From NCBI RefSeq assembly GCF_002252475.1, contig NZ_NNRK01000012.1, forward strand, positions 92,261 to 156,260: 64,000 bases of DNA, written 5' to 3'. Under the pieces are notes generated by a model that had not been told where the DNA came from, searched no databases, and worked only from the letters and a program-made list of their open reading frames with translations. The translations under genes and the position numbers were made by a program. Positions 1 through 9,245 of the stretch are shown piece by piece. This DNA comes from Brucella rhizosphaerae (GTDB taxonomy: Bacteria; Pseudomonadota; Alphaproteobacteria; Rhizobiales; Rhizobiaceae). Within the stretch, counting starts at the first letter, position 1. Every line of letters starts with the position of its first letter.

Positions 1-1513
1 ACTCCGGCACTTTTTGTTGTCCACCGCCCTTGGTTTGGCGCTGGCTCTGCCACTTGCAACAGGTTCGGTTCAGGCGCAGACGCCAGCTCCGGCCGCTGCA
101 ACAGAGGCTACTCAGCCTCCGGCACAGGCAAACTTGCCAGAAATCACGAAATCCGAAGATATCAGCAGCTTTACCCTCGAAAACGGGTTGAAGGTTGTGG
201 TTATTCCAGATCACCGTGCGCCGGTGGTCACTCAGATGATCTGGTATCATGTGGGATCGGCAGATGAGGCCCCTGGTAAATCCGGCATTGCGCATTTCCT
301 TGAACATCTGATGTTCAAGGGCACCAAAACCTATCCGGCCGGTGAATTTTCAGCGAAGATCGCAGCCATTGGCGGTCAGGAAAACGCGTTCACTTCTTAT
401 GATTTCACAGCGTATTTCCAGCGCGTTGCTCCAGATGCGCTTGAGATGGTTATGGGTTATGAATCTGATCGCATGGCCAATCTTGTTCTGGATGAAGAAG
501 CCGTCACGACTGAACGCGAGGTTATTCTTGAGGAGCGTCGTATGCGCGTGGATTCTAATCCCGCAGCGATGCTGATGGAAAACACTGATGGCGTGCTCTA
601 CTATAATCATCCCTATCGCGTGCCTGTAATCGGCTGGCGACAGGAAATGGAGAAACTCAGCCTCAAGGATGCGGTGGATTTCTACCAGCAATATTACACC
701 CCGAATAATGCAACGCTGGTGATCGCTGGCGACGTTACACCTGAACGCGTGCGCGATCTTGTCATGAAGACCTGGGCCACAATTCCCAAGCGCGCCGATG
801 TGCTGCCGCGTGAGCGTCCGCAGGAGCCGGTCAAGCACGCTGCCCGCGTTGTGACATTGCATGATGATCGCGTCAGCACGCCATCATTCCGTGTGTCGTG
901 GCTGGTGCCGTCCTATTCCAATGAAAAGCGCTTCCCGAATGTGAAGGCAGGTGATGCGCCTGCACTCGATCTTTTGAGCGAAATTCTCGGCGGCTCGCTG
1001 CGCTCCCGTCTTTATCAGGAGCTGATTGTCAAACAGGGCATCGCGTCCAATACGGGTGCGAGCTATGATGGCGATCCCCTCGATGACGGCACATTCTCGG
1101 TTTACGGTTCGCCACAGAACGGCAAGACGCTGGCCGATGTCGAAAAAGCCGTTGATGCTGAAGTTGCACGTATCATCAAGGACGGCGTGACACAGACCGA
1201 ACTCGATCAGGCGCGTAACCGCTTCCTGAAAGCTGTTACATTTGCGCGCGACAGTCAGTCCGGTATGGCCCGTATTTATGGCTCCACGCTTTCCATTGGT
1301 CAGAGCATTGAAGATATTCAGAAATGGCCGGATGTGATCAAGGGTGTAACGGTCGAGCAGATCAAAGATGCTGCGAGCCGCTATCTGGTGAAAAATCAGT
1401 CGGTGACGAGTTATTTGCTGCCGCCGGATACTGAGCCTGAAAATGCACGCGAAAATCCGAATGCTGCCGCTGGCAATGCAGGTGAGAATGGCGCGGGAGG
1501 AGCAATCCAGTGA
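1..1513 (+). CDS. M16 family zinc metallopeptidase, catalytic subunit (5' end outside window)
   Basis: Pitrilysin-type (M16B) zinc protease, probably periplasmic. The frame is open to the left edge and the first possible start inside is a TTG at 14. The hydrophobic stretch LSTALGLALALPLATGSVQA is the tail of a signal peptide, so the true start lies upstream. Counting from the TTG, the inverted zinc motif HFLEH is at residues 94-98 and a downstream Glu pair (about 173-174) fits the third ligand. A second, non-catalytic M16 domain follows, and the C-terminus is Ala/Asn/Gly-rich. The stop overlaps the GTG of the next gene (GTGA), so the two are translationally coupled. This is the zinc-binding half of a two-gene M16B heterodimer. 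The natural substrate is unknown. Confidence 0.93.
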   Translation, partial: LRHFLLSTALGLALALPLATGSVQAQTPAPAAATEATQPPAQANLPEITKSEDISSFTLENGLKVVVIPDHRAPVVTQMIWYHVGSADEAPGKSGIAHFLEHLMFKGTKTYPAGEFSAKIAAIGGQENAFTSYDFTAYFQRVAPDALEMVMGYESDRMANLVLDEEAVTTEREVILEERRMRVDSNPAAMLMENTDGVLYYNHPYRVPVIGWRQEMEKLSLKDAVDFYQQYYTPNNATLVIAGDVTPERVRDLVMKTWATIPKRADVLPRERPQEPVKHAARVVTLHDDRVSTPSFRVSWLVPSYSNEKRFPNVKAGDAPALDLLSEILGGSLRSRLYQELIVKQGIASNTGASYDGDPLDDGTFSVYGSPQNGKTLADVEKAVDAEVARIIKDGVTQTELDQARNRFLKAVTFARDSQSGMARIYGSTLSIGQSIEDIQKWPDVIKGVTVEQIKDAASRYLVKNQSVTSYLLPPDTEPENARENPNAAAGNAGENGAGGAIQ

Positions 1514-2847
1514 GCAAAGCTATTGCGTTGAATGTTAATCGTGCAAAGACCGCAATGATGGCGCTGGCAACATCCATGATGTTGCTGGTGATTCTGAACC
1601 TTCCGGCATACGCAATCGAGATTCAGGAAGTTGTTTCGCCAAAGGGTATCAAAGCCTGGCTGGTTGAAGACAGTTCTGTGCCGCTCATTTCCATGCGCTT
1701 CTCGTTCAAGGGGGGTACATCGCAGGACCCGGGTGGCAAGGAAGGCCTTGCCAATCTGATGACAGGCCTTTTCGATGAAGGCGCTGGCGACCTTGATTCC
1801 GACAGTTTTCAGGAACGTATCGATAATCTCGGTGCGGAGATGAGCTTCTCGGCTTCTCCTGATTCGGTTTCCGGTAATATTCGTATGCTTGCCGAGAATC
1901 GCGACGCGGTGAACGGCTTATTGGCGCTGGCTGTTAACAAGCCGCGCTTTGATCAGGATGCGATTGACCGTATTCGTCAGCAGGTGGTTGCAAGCCTTGA
2001 AGCCTCTCAGCGCAACCCTTCGACGATTGCCTCACGCAAGTTCTCCGAAGTTCTCTACGGCAACCATCCCTATGGACGCCCGGACGAAGGCACGGTTAAG
2101 TCGCTGCAATCAATCAACCGCGAAGACCTTGTCAATTTCCACCGCAAGAACTTTGCTCGTGATCGTCTGACGATCGGCGTTGTTGGCTCCATTAATGCCA
2201 GGGACCTTGGCGAAATGCTCGACAAGGTATTCGGTGATCTGCCTGCAAATGCGGAACTGGTGCCAGTTCCTGATGCGAAACTCGCACTTGGCACAACGAC
2301 CAGCCTCAGCTTTGATATGCCGCAGACATCGATCAGCTTTGTCTATCCGGCAGTGCCTCGCAAAGATCCGGAATTCTTTGCTTCTTACCTGATGAACCAC
2401 ATTCTGGGTGGGGGGTTCACGTCGCGTCTTTATGCAGAAGTGCGTGAAAAGCGCGGTCTGGCCTATTCGGTGTCATCATCGATGGCGCTGCGTGATCACG
2501 TGTCAGCGTTGACGATCTCGACGGCGACCCGTCCTGAAAAGGCACAGGAATCGCTCAAGATCATTCGCGAGCAGGTAGCTGCGATGGCCAATGACGGCCC
2601 AACAGAAGCTGAGCTTGCAGCGGCAAAGAACTATCTCAAAGGTTCTTACGCAGTGAACAATCTCGATTCCTCGGTGTCGATCGCAGATACACTTGTTGGT
2701 CTGCAGGAAGCGGGGCTTGATCGTGAGTACATCGACAAGCGGGCCGAGCTGATAGATGCCGTCACACTCGATCAGGTGAAAGCTATTGCTAAAAAGCTTC
2801 TGGAAGCAGAACCTGCAATTCTGATTTTTGGACCTGCGCAATCGTAA
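1510..2847 (+). CDS. M16 family peptidase-like protein, non-catalytic partner subunit
   Basis: A 445-residue M16B protein with an N-terminal hydrophobic export signal (about residues 15-36). It lacks HxxEH: the equivalent helix reads GLANLMTGLFDEG, so it cannot bind the catalytic zinc. It keeps the C-terminal-domain segment with SRLYAEVREKRGLAYS (about 304-319), the region holding the Arg/Tyr pair that completes the active site in known M16B heterodimers. The GTG start overlaps the upstream stop by 4 bases. Inference: an obligate complex with the preceding HFLEH subunit in the periplasm. Confidence 0.92.
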   Translation: MSKAIALNVNRAKTAMMALATSMMLLVILNLPAYAIEIQEVVSPKGIKAWLVEDSSVPLISMRFSFKGGTSQDPGGKEGLANLMTGLFDEGAGDLDSDSFQERIDNLGAEMSFSASPDSVSGNIRMLAENRDAVNGLLALAVNKPRFDQDAIDRIRQQVVASLEASQRNPSTIASRKFSEVLYGNHPYGRPDEGTVKSLQSINREDLVNFHRKNFARDRLTIGVVGSINARDLGEMLDKVFGDLPANAELVPVPDAKLALGTTTSLSFDMPQTSISFVYPAVPRKDPEFFASYLMNHILGGGFTSRLYAEVREKRGLAYSVSSSMALRDHVSALTISTATRPEKAQESLKIIREQVAAMANDGPTEAELAAAKNYLKGSYAVNNLDSSVSIADTLVGLQEAGLDREYIDKRAELIDAVTLDQVKAIAKKLLEAEPAILIFGPAQS

Positions 2848-2888
2848 ACTGGCGCAATGGCAAGCCGATATGCCGTGAGGAAAGCTTC

Positions 2889-3752
2889 ATGGATATAACA
2901 GTACCAACATCTCCGCGTATCGCCATCGCCTTTGGTGGCGGCGGTGCGCGCGGCATCGCTCATATACACATTGTCGAAGTGCTGGACGAGCTAGGCATCA
3001 AACCGGTTGCGATCGCCGGTTCGTCTATCGGCTCGATTGTCGGTGCCGGAATGGCGAATGGCATGAGCGGCAAGGAAATCCATGAATATATGGCGGCGAT
3101 TTTTAATCGCCGTTCGGAAGTCGCTCGTCGCATGTGGCAAGCGCGTCCGGAACGCTGGGTGGAGCTACTGAAAGGTGGCTTTCGCGTCAGTCAGTTCAAT
3201 ATCGAAAAGATACTGGAAGTCTTTCTACCGGCGGCACTGCCCGAAAATGTAGAAGAATTGAAAATCCCGATGAGCATTACGGCTTCGGATTTTCATTCGG
3301 CTACTGAATTGAATATCGAACAAGGCGACCTGCGCTCAGCCATTGCGGCTTCCTGCGCTATTCCGCCAGTGTTTAGACCGGTGCGCCGCAATGGACGTAT
3401 TCTGGTGGATGGTGGCTTGCTCAATCCGGTGCCATTCGATCTGCTCTTCGATAAGGCAGATATTGTGATCGGCATTGATGTTGTTGGTGCCCCTGTTGGC
3501 CCTGATGACTATATGCCAACCACAATCGAAGCAGTTATGGGAGCCAATCAGCTCACCATGTGCTCGATCATCGAGAACAAATTCCGCAATCGTCCACCGC
3601 ATATATTCCTGCGTCCGAATGTCGAACGAATTGGTCTGCTGGACTTTCTTAAATTCGAGCAGATTTTATCGCAAAGCGCAGACATACGCGAAGAGTTGAA
3701 GCTTGCGCTCGATACGGTTTTAGGCGGGAAGCCAGCTGTAGCAGCGTCCTGA
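2889..3752 (+). CDS. Patatin-like phospholipase family protein
   Basis: A 287-residue patatin/RssA-type serine lipase. Visible motifs are the oxyanion-hole glycines GGGGARG (16-22), the nucleophile elbow GSSIG (Ser46) and the DGG motif with the catalytic Asp near residue 174 (VDGGLLNPVP). The family uses a Ser-Asp dyad to hydrolyse acyl esters of (lyso)phospholipids. There is no signal peptide, so it is probably cytoplasmic or membrane-peripheral. It follows the M16 pair by 41 bp on the same strand and may be cotranscribed. A perfect palindrome lies downstream, between it and the convergent antiporter gene. Confidence 0.92.
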   Translation: MDITVPTSPRIAIAFGGGGARGIAHIHIVEVLDELGIKPVAIAGSSIGSIVGAGMANGMSGKEIHEYMAAIFNRRSEVARRMWQARPERWVELLKGGFRVSQFNIEKILEVFLPAALPENVEELKIPMSITASDFHSATELNIEQGDLRSAIAASCAIPPVFRPVRRNGRILVDGGLLNPVPFDLLFDKADIVIGIDVVGAPVGPDDYMPTTIEAVMGANQLTMCSIIENKFRNRPPHIFLRPNVERIGLLDFLKFEQILSQSADIREELKLALDTVLGGKPAVAAS

Positions 3753-3759
3753 GCATAAA

Positions 3760-3846
3760 GCTGAAAAGTCGGGAACCGATTTCCCGATAAGACGCGCGTT
3801 AAGAAAAGCGAACAGAGTGTCGATCTGATTCAATCAGATCGACACG
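3760..3846. repeat. Short intergenic repeat, family 2 copy A
   Basis: It lies between convergent genes and shares the block GATAAGA(C/T)GCGCGTTA with the copy at 8069-8169 and, more loosely, the copy at 11986-12040. The left part folds (CGGGAACCGATTTCCCG). The right part is a near-loopless palindrome listed separately. It resembles the short mosaic palindromic repeats known from Rhizobiales and Brucella; exact family unverified. Confidence 0.55.
3817..3845. terminator. Perfect 14-bp inverted repeat between convergent genes
   Basis: The left arm GTGTCGATCTGATT (3817-3830) and its exact complement (3832-3845) are separated by one base. There is no good T-tract on the plus strand; reading the minus strand, the sequence after the stem is moderately T-rich. 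It could act as a bidirectional terminator for the lipase and antiporter genes, or be a repeat-element palindrome. Confidence 0.45.
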
Positions 3847-3855
3847 ACTTTGCTC

Positions 3856-5706
3856 CTATTCAGCAGCAACTGCTGCCGAGGGTGTACCTTCATCGACATT
3901 GGCAACCGCATCCATGCCATCGCCGGCTTTGTCTATGCGCTGGCCCTCGCGTTGTGGCTTAACCAGAGGCTCAGGTGTAACGGGCTTGTTGAAGAGCAAA
4001 TGCCGACCTGCCATGATCCCTTCAGATGCCTGTACGTGCAGGCGATCCTCGTCACGCTGGCGCACATCTTCGCGGATCGCATAGGCGTTGGCTTCCGACA
4101 AGCCAAGTCCTTCCAGCGTGCGCTGACCGAACAAAAGCCCGGATTCGAATGTTTCACGAAGTTCGTATTCCACGCCTTGTGCACGCAGTTGCAACGTGTG
4201 TTCCCGATCATAAGAACGCACGAACAGGCGCACGTCAGGATATTCTGACTGGATGAGGTTCACGATCCGGTTGGTGATTTCCTTTTTATGGGTACAAACG
4301 GCCACAATTTTCGCTTTGCGAATACCGGATGCTTCCAGCACATCCTTGCGGGAACCATCGCCAAAATAAATGCGAAAGCCAAACTTGCCTGCGGCACGCA
4401 CGCGATTGGGGGAATTATCGATGACTGTCACATCGATACCGCCTGCCAGCAATATCTGAGCGGAAATCTGTCCATAACGCGAAAAACCGATCATCAGCAC
4501 ATCAGCGCCGGCGCCCTCAAAGTTTTCTTCGATAACGTCTTCGGTCTTATCCTTGATCAGCAGTCTCGAGCCAATGGCTACAGAAAGCGGTGTGAGCGCC
4601 ATCGAGACGGTAACTGCGGCGACAAGTTCCGAGCTGAGTGCACTGGAAATCACGGCAGCAGCGGCTGCTGCTGAAAACAGCACAAATGCAAATTCTCCGC
4701 CCTGCGGCAGCAGGAAAGCAACCCGGATCGCATCATTGTGGTTGGAGCGGAAGATGCGGCACAAAACATAGGTGATAGCTGCTTTGACGACCATGAAGAT
4801 CGGGACCGCAAGCAGGATTGTTTTCCAGTATTGAAGGATCACAGTCAGATTGAGCGAAAGGCCGACAGCCACGAAAAACAGGCCGAGGAAAATTCCACGG
4901 AATGGTTCGATATCGGCTTCGAGCTCATGCCTGTAAGAGGATTCGGCCAGCAACACGCCTGCGATGAACGCGCCCATTGCCATGGATAGCCCCGCTGCCT
5001 GTAAAAGACTGGCTGAACCCAGAACCACGAAAAGAGCCGCAGCGATCATCACTTCGCGTGCACCGGTATTGGCAATGATACGGAACATCGGATTGATCAG
5101 ATACCGTCCCGCAATCACCAGTGCGATGATCGCGGCAATGGCTGTCGCCAGATGAAAGCCTGCGCTCGCCTGCGACGGTTCATTGGGGGACAGCGCCGGA
5201 ATGATCGCCAGAATAGGAACAATGGCGAGGTCCTGAAACAACAGGATGGCAAAGGCGCGCTGCCCATGTTTCTGATTGGTTTCAGCACGGTCTTCCAACA
5301 CCTGCATGGCGAATGCTGTTGAGGATAGTGCTAAGCCGAAGCCGATGATGATGGCTGCATTGGTCTCCAGTCCGGCAAGATAGACGCCCAGGGCAGCCAG
5401 CGCAGAGCCAGTGAGCAAAACCTGCGCAGCACCCAGTCCGAAAATTGCGTGACGCAACGACCAAAGTCGCGAAGGCTTCAGTTCAAGCCCGATAATGAAG
5501 AGCAGGAAGACGACGCCGAGCTCGGAAAAATGCAGCAGTTCCTCACCTTCGGAGATAAGGCGTGCGACGGGACCGATCGCAATACCGGCGGCGAGATAGC
5601 CCAGAACAGTACCGAGCCCAAGGCGTTTGAATAGGGGCGCAGCGATGATCGCACCACCCAGAATCACCAGCGCCTGTAAGTAAAGACTTCCGCCTGTTGC
5701 GACCAT
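3856..5706 (-). CDS. Monovalent cation:proton antiporter-2 (KefB/KefC type)
   Basis: About 616 residues, reading leftward. The N-terminal ~390 residues form a CPA2 exchanger with about 12 hydrophobic segments. They are followed by a TrkA-N/RCK nucleotide-binding domain (MIGFSRYGQISAQILLAGG..VIDN) and a poorly conserved C-terminal tail. The family exchanges K+ (or Na+) for H+ across the inner membrane, gated by a nucleotide or glutathione adduct at the RCK domain. I chose the ATG at 5706 (MVATGGSLYLQ), preceded by AAGAG, over an upstream in-frame start at 5832 that adds a non-membrane extension. No KefF/KefG-type ancillary gene is adjacent, so glutathione control cannot be inferred. Confidence 0.92.
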   Translation of the reverse strand: MVATGGSLYLQALVILGGAIIAAPLFKRLGLGTVLGYLAAGIAIGPVARLISEGEELLHFSELGVVFLLFIIGLELKPSRLWSLRHAIFGLGAAQVLLTGSALAALGVYLAGLETNAAIIIGFGLALSSTAFAMQVLEDRAETNQKHGQRAFAILLFQDLAIVPILAIIPALSPNEPSQASAGFHLATAIAAIIALVIAGRYLINPMFRIIANTGAREVMIAAALFVVLGSASLLQAAGLSMAMGAFIAGVLLAESSYRHELEADIEPFRGIFLGLFFVAVGLSLNLTVILQYWKTILLAVPIFMVVKAAITYVLCRIFRSNHNDAIRVAFLLPQGGEFAFVLFSAAAAAAVISSALSSELVAAVTVSMALTPLSVAIGSRLLIKDKTEDVIEENFEGAGADVLMIGFSRYGQISAQILLAGGIDVTVIDNSPNRVRAAGKFGFRIYFGDGSRKDVLEASGIRKAKIVAVCTHKKEITNRIVNLIQSEYPDVRLFVRSYDREHTLQLRAQGVEYELRETFESGLLFGQRTLEGLGLSEANAYAIREDVRQRDEDRLHVQASEGIMAGRHLLFNKPVTPEPLVKPQREGQRIDKAGDGMDAVANVDEGTPSAAVAAE

Positions 5707-5907
5707 GTTTTGCTCTTGGAATATGAAGAATGTGGCAGGCTTGCCTTGAAGCCCCCGGATTTCAGCAATATAGAAACATGATATGGCTCTAATCAGTCTA
5801 ATGTCGAACAATTTGACGATATTTTTTCGCAAATTCCCATTACGGTTGGTTATATCTCGTGGTTACCAGTCTGGTGCCGTTTTGCCCCTATAGTCTTGGA
5901 TTATGTA

Positions 5908-7251
5908 ATGATTTCAGATAATTCGTCGGAGAAACTGGTCGACCGCGCTGCCCAGCTGGTGGCTGCTGCAAGGCGTGCGGGTGCTGATCATGCTGACGCG
6001 GTTGTGATCCGTGCGCGCTCTGTCAGCGTTTCTGTTCGGCTTGGCAAGGTCGAGGGAACCGAATCGTCGGAGAGCGATGATTTTTCTCTTCGGGTGTTTG
6101 TCGGTCGTCGCATCGCCAGTGTTTCGGCCAATGCTGGCAGTGATCCCAACAAATTGGCGGAGCGCGCTGTTGCTATGGCACGCGTTGCACCAGAAGATCC
6201 GTATGAGCAATTGGCTGATCCGGCGTTGCTGGTGAACGCACCCCGCAATCTTGATCTCTTCGACGCGATTGAAGTCGATACGGCACGCCTTACTGAAGAC
6301 GCGCTGGCAACGGAAGCAGCAGCACGTGCGGTGCAAGGTGTAAGCAATTCCGGCGGTGCCGGAGCTTCACGCAGCATGGGTGGTCTGGTGCTGGTCACAT
6401 CGTCGGGCTTTTCAGGCGAGTATGCTGCAACGCGTTTCGGCCGTTCGGTGTCTGCAATTGCAGGCGAGGGGACCAAGATGGAGCGCGACTATGATTTCAG
6501 CTCGCGCCTTCACTTTGCCGATCTCGACACACCTGAAAACATCGGCAGACGCGCCGGTGAGCGCGCCGTGCGTCGTCTCGGTGCAAGGCAAGCCAGGACG
6601 GGTCCGGTTACAGTCGTTTTTGATCCGCGTCTGGCGCGGGGCATTGCGGGCCATCTTGCGAGCGCAATCAATGGCGCGGCCGTTGCACGCAAGACAAGCT
6701 TTCTGCGTGACAGTCTTGGAAAGCAGATTCTGAAAACTGGGATCAATGTTACCGATGATCCGTTGCGCATCCGCGGGTCTTCGTCTCGCCCCTTTGATGG
6801 CGAGGGCATTGAAGGGCAGCCCCTGACGATGGTTGAGGATGGCGTATTGCAGCATTGGCTCCTGGCTGGCTCGAGTGCACGCGAACTGGGACTGACAGGC
6901 AATGGACGCGGTGTGCGTTCGGGTTCCGGCGTCTCACCCGCTTCGACCAACTTTGCCATTGAACCGGGTGCAGAAACACCGGAATCACTGATCCGTTCTG
7001 TAGGCACAGGCTTTTATGTAACGGAAGTGTTCGGGCAGGGTGTGGATATGATCACTGGCCAATATAGCCGTGGTGCTTCCGGGTTCTGGATTGAGAACGG
7101 TGAGCTTGCCTATCCTGTGAGCGAGGTAACGATTGCCTCTAATCTTAAGGACATGTTCCTCAACATGACGCCCGGCTCCGACATTGATCGGAACTTTGGC
7201 ATGACAGCCCCAACTCTTGTAATTGAAGGCATGACCCTTGCCGGAAATTGA
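5908..7251 (+). CDS. pmbA: TldD/PmbA family protein, TldE/PmbA-type subunit
   Basis: A 447-residue member of the U62 family. The N-terminal half has the typical segment RSVSVSVRLGKVEGTESSESDDFSLRVFVG, and the C-terminus has the conserved GGEL-like and ASNLKDMF region. I see no HExxxH metal site, which marks the TldD partner, so this is the PmbA/TldE subunit. TldD/TldE forms a cytoplasmic heterodimeric protease that processes modified peptides and CcdA-type antitoxins in other bacteria. The ATG at 5908 is preferred over the TTG at 5896. It overlaps the next gene by 14 bases. A tldD partner is not in this window. Confidence 0.92.
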   Translation: MISDNSSEKLVDRAAQLVAAARRAGADHADAVVIRARSVSVSVRLGKVEGTESSESDDFSLRVFVGRRIASVSANAGSDPNKLAERAVAMARVAPEDPYEQLADPALLVNAPRNLDLFDAIEVDTARLTEDALATEAAARAVQGVSNSGGAGASRSMGGLVLVTSSGFSGEYAATRFGRSVSAIAGEGTKMERDYDFSSRLHFADLDTPENIGRRAGERAVRRLGARQARTGPVTVVFDPRLARGIAGHLASAINGAAVARKTSFLRDSLGKQILKTGINVTDDPLRIRGSSSRPFDGEGIEGQPLTMVEDGVLQHWLLAGSSARELGLTGNGRGVRSGSGVSPASTNFAIEPGAETPESLIRSVGTGFYVTEVFGQGVDMITGQYSRGASGFWIENGELAYPVSEVTIASNLKDMFLNMTPGSDIDRNFGMTAPTLVIEGMTLAGN

Positions 7252-8047
7252 GAAACGCAAAGACATTCAGAACGAGCTTGAACTTTTACGCAATGCGGCA
7301 CGCGAAGCAGGCCGCATCGCCATGCGTTATTTTGGGCAGTCGCCGGAAGTCTGGTTGAAAGATGGGCAATCGCCCGTCAGCGAAGCTGATTTTGCTGTCG
7401 ATAGCTATCTGAAGGAAGTGTTGCTCGAAGCGCGGCCTGACTATGGCTGGATTTCGGAAGAAACGACGGATGACCGGGCTGCTGCTGTGCGCAGCCGCGC
7501 TTTTGTTGTCGATCCGATTGATGGCACACGCGGTTATATCAATGGGCAAACCCAGTGGTGCGTGAGCATTGCCATTGTTGAAGACGGCAAGCCGATTGCC
7601 GGTGTGTTGCAATGTCCCGCGCGTAATGAAGTGATTGAGGCCGGCAAAGGTTTTGGTGCATCTCAGAATGGCACGCCTATTCAAACGCGCCTGCCTCCGC
7701 TGGGAGAAAAAATTTCGCTCGCTTCCGCAAAGCGTATGGTCGATGAGCTGCCCGAAGGCTGGCGTGATCGGGTGATCGTACATCCTTATGTGCCATCGCT
7801 TGCCTATCGCATTGCAATGGTGGCGCGTGGTGATATTGCCGGCACCTTCATTCGGCCAAATTCACATGATTGGGACTTGGCCGCAGCCGATCTCATCCTC
7901 AGTGAGTCGGGCGGAGCGCTCTTGACCCATGACGCTCAGCCTCTCGTTTATGGTGGACCGACGCTACAACATGGTGCGCTGGTTGCTGCCAGTGGAAACC
8001 TTCTGCAGGAAATGTTGAGTGTTGTCGCGGACTGGCCATTGAGCTAA
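7238..8047 (+). CDS. Inositol monophosphatase family protein (CysQ-like 3'(2'),5'-bisphosphate nucleotidase)
   Basis: A 269-residue Mg2+-dependent, Li+-sensitive type phosphatase. The family metal motifs are all present: an acidic pair (ISEETTDD), DPIDGTRGYINGQ and WDLAAADLILSESGG. Closest functional classes are inositol-1-phosphatase and PAP phosphatase (CysQ), which clears 3'-phosphoadenosine 5'-phosphate from sulfate assimilation. The sequence alone does not separate them, though the short size and bacterial context favour CysQ-like. The TTG at 7238 lies inside the end of pmbA; translation is probably coupled. Confidence 0.88.
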   Translation: MPEIEKRKDIQNELELLRNAAREAGRIAMRYFGQSPEVWLKDGQSPVSEADFAVDSYLKEVLLEARPDYGWISEETTDDRAAAVRSRAFVVDPIDGTRGYINGQTQWCVSIAIVEDGKPIAGVLQCPARNEVIEAGKGFGASQNGTPIQTRLPPLGEKISLASAKRMVDELPEGWRDRVIVHPYVPSLAYRIAMVARGDIAGTFIRPNSHDWDLAAADLILSESGGALLTHDAQPLVYGGPTLQHGALVAASGNLLQEMLSVVADWPLS

Positions 8048-8068
8048 TCATGCTGCGAACCGGAATAA

Positions 8069-8169
8069 GCGCATCCCGAAACGCGTGAAGCGGCTTTTGG
8101 ACTAAGATGCGCGTTAGATAAAAATGTTGAGATGCGCGATTTGATTTTGTCAGATCGAAACGCGTTTTT
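8069..8169. repeat. Short intergenic repeat, family 2 copy B
   Basis: Its left arm GCGCATC (8069-8075) pairs with GATGCGC (8106-8112). The core CCCGAAACGCGTGAAGCGG resembles the copy at 11986. The block AAGATGCGCGTTA is shared with copy A near 3790. It fills the gap between the phosphatase and DUF4170 genes. Confidence 0.55.
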
Positions 8170-8186
8170 GTTCAAGGGATATTGTC

Positions 8187-8438
8187 ATGAGTGCCGAAGG
8201 CGACAAGAAGCAGCTTCTTCATCTGGTATTTGGCGGTGAGCTGACAAAGCTCGGAACCGTTCAGTTCCGCGATCTCGATAACCTCGATGTCGTTGGTATC
8301 TATCCTGATTACGAGTCTGCAAAGACTGCCTGGAAATCGAAGGCGCAGCAGACCGTAGATAACGCGCATATGCGTTATTTCATTGTGCACCTGCATCGAT
8401 TGCTTGATCCTGAAGGCGTGGACCTGAAAGCGGAATAA
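8187..8438 (+). CDS. DUF4170 domain-containing protein
   Basis: An 83-residue soluble protein of the DUF4170 family, which is largely restricted to Alphaproteobacteria. Recognisable features are LLHLVFGGEL near the N-terminus, a central ..VVGIYPDYESAKTAWKSKAQ segment and FIVHLHRLLDPE near the end. No function is established. It sits directly upstream of the DUF374 acyltransferase, waaA and lpxK genes, a linkage I recall as common in this order, so a link to envelope lipid synthesis is possible but is inference only. Confidence 0.85.
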   Translation: MSAEGDKKQLLHLVFGGELTKLGTVQFRDLDNLDVVGIYPDYESAKTAWKSKAQQTVDNAHMRYFIVHLHRLLDPEGVDLKAE

Positions 8439-8468
8439 GCACTTTTGTCCGCTCCACGCGAAGATCAG

Positions 8469-9245
8469 ATGGCAAAGGAAAAAGGCGTATCAAAAGCTGA
8501 TGCGCGTAGCCGTTCGGATGGCTTTGCCAAACGCATGTGGCGCCGCATTCGCGGCCCGATTGCGCGTTCGGCTTTCATACAATCTGTGCTGGTGCAGCTG
8601 ATTTCCAGCTATCTGAGATTTGTGCATCTGACCAATCCGCGTCTGAAGGGATCTGCCGATATCAAGACCCTTTTGCGTGAGAATAGTCCCTCAATCATAA
8701 CGTTCTGGCACGGTCAGCACATTATGGCTGCGGTGGTACGTCCGCACGATCTGGAAGTGGTGGCCATGTTTTCGCGCAGTGCCGATGCAGAACTTAATGC
8801 ACGCATTGCTGAAAAGTTCGGCTTTATCACAGTGCGTGGCTCTGGCGGCCGCGGCGAAGGCAATTCCGCTAGAAAAGGCGGGGCGCGTGCACTTTTAACG
8901 TTGAAAAATGCCCTGAAAAAGGGACAATCAGCGTCGATGATTGCTGACATCGCCCATGGCAAAGCGCGTGAAGCGGGCGAAGGAATTATTTTGCTGGCCA
9001 AATTGTCAGGTCGACCAATAATGCCTTTTGCGTATGCTTTTTCGCGGAATCATGTTTTGCATAAGACTTGGGACAAGACCACAATTCCGTTGCCATTCGG
9101 ACGCTCGACCATTGTTTGCGGAGAGCCGGTCTGGGTGGATGAAAATGCCGATGAGGCGCAACTGGAAGAAAAGCGCATGGAATTGACGCGCCAACTCAAT
9201 GACGCGACGACCAAAGCCTATGCCGCATTGGAGGCAGATAAATGA
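8469..9245 (+). CDS. DUF374-type lysophospholipid acyltransferase family protein
   Basis: About 258 residues. DUF374 hallmarks are present: ITFWHGQHIMAAV (in place of the HX4D start of classical acyltransferases), VRGSGGRGEGNSARKGGARAL and IADIAHGKAREAGEGIILLAKLSGRPIMPFAYA. The family is related to glycerolipid and lipid A acyltransferases; substrate unproven. The ATG at 8469 is chosen over an in-frame TTG at 8445. The stop overlaps the waaA start (ATGA), so the two are coupled, supporting a role in lipid A/Kdo assembly. Confidence 0.88.
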   Translation: MAKEKGVSKADARSRSDGFAKRMWRRIRGPIARSAFIQSVLVQLISSYLRFVHLTNPRLKGSADIKTLLRENSPSIITFWHGQHIMAAVVRPHDLEVVAMFSRSADAELNARIAEKFGFITVRGSGGRGEGNSARKGGARALLTLKNALKKGQSASMIADIAHGKAREAGEGIILLAKLSGRPIMPFAYAFSRNHVLHKTWDKTTIPLPFGRSTIVCGEPVWVDENADEAQLEEKRMELTRQLNDATTKAYAALEADK

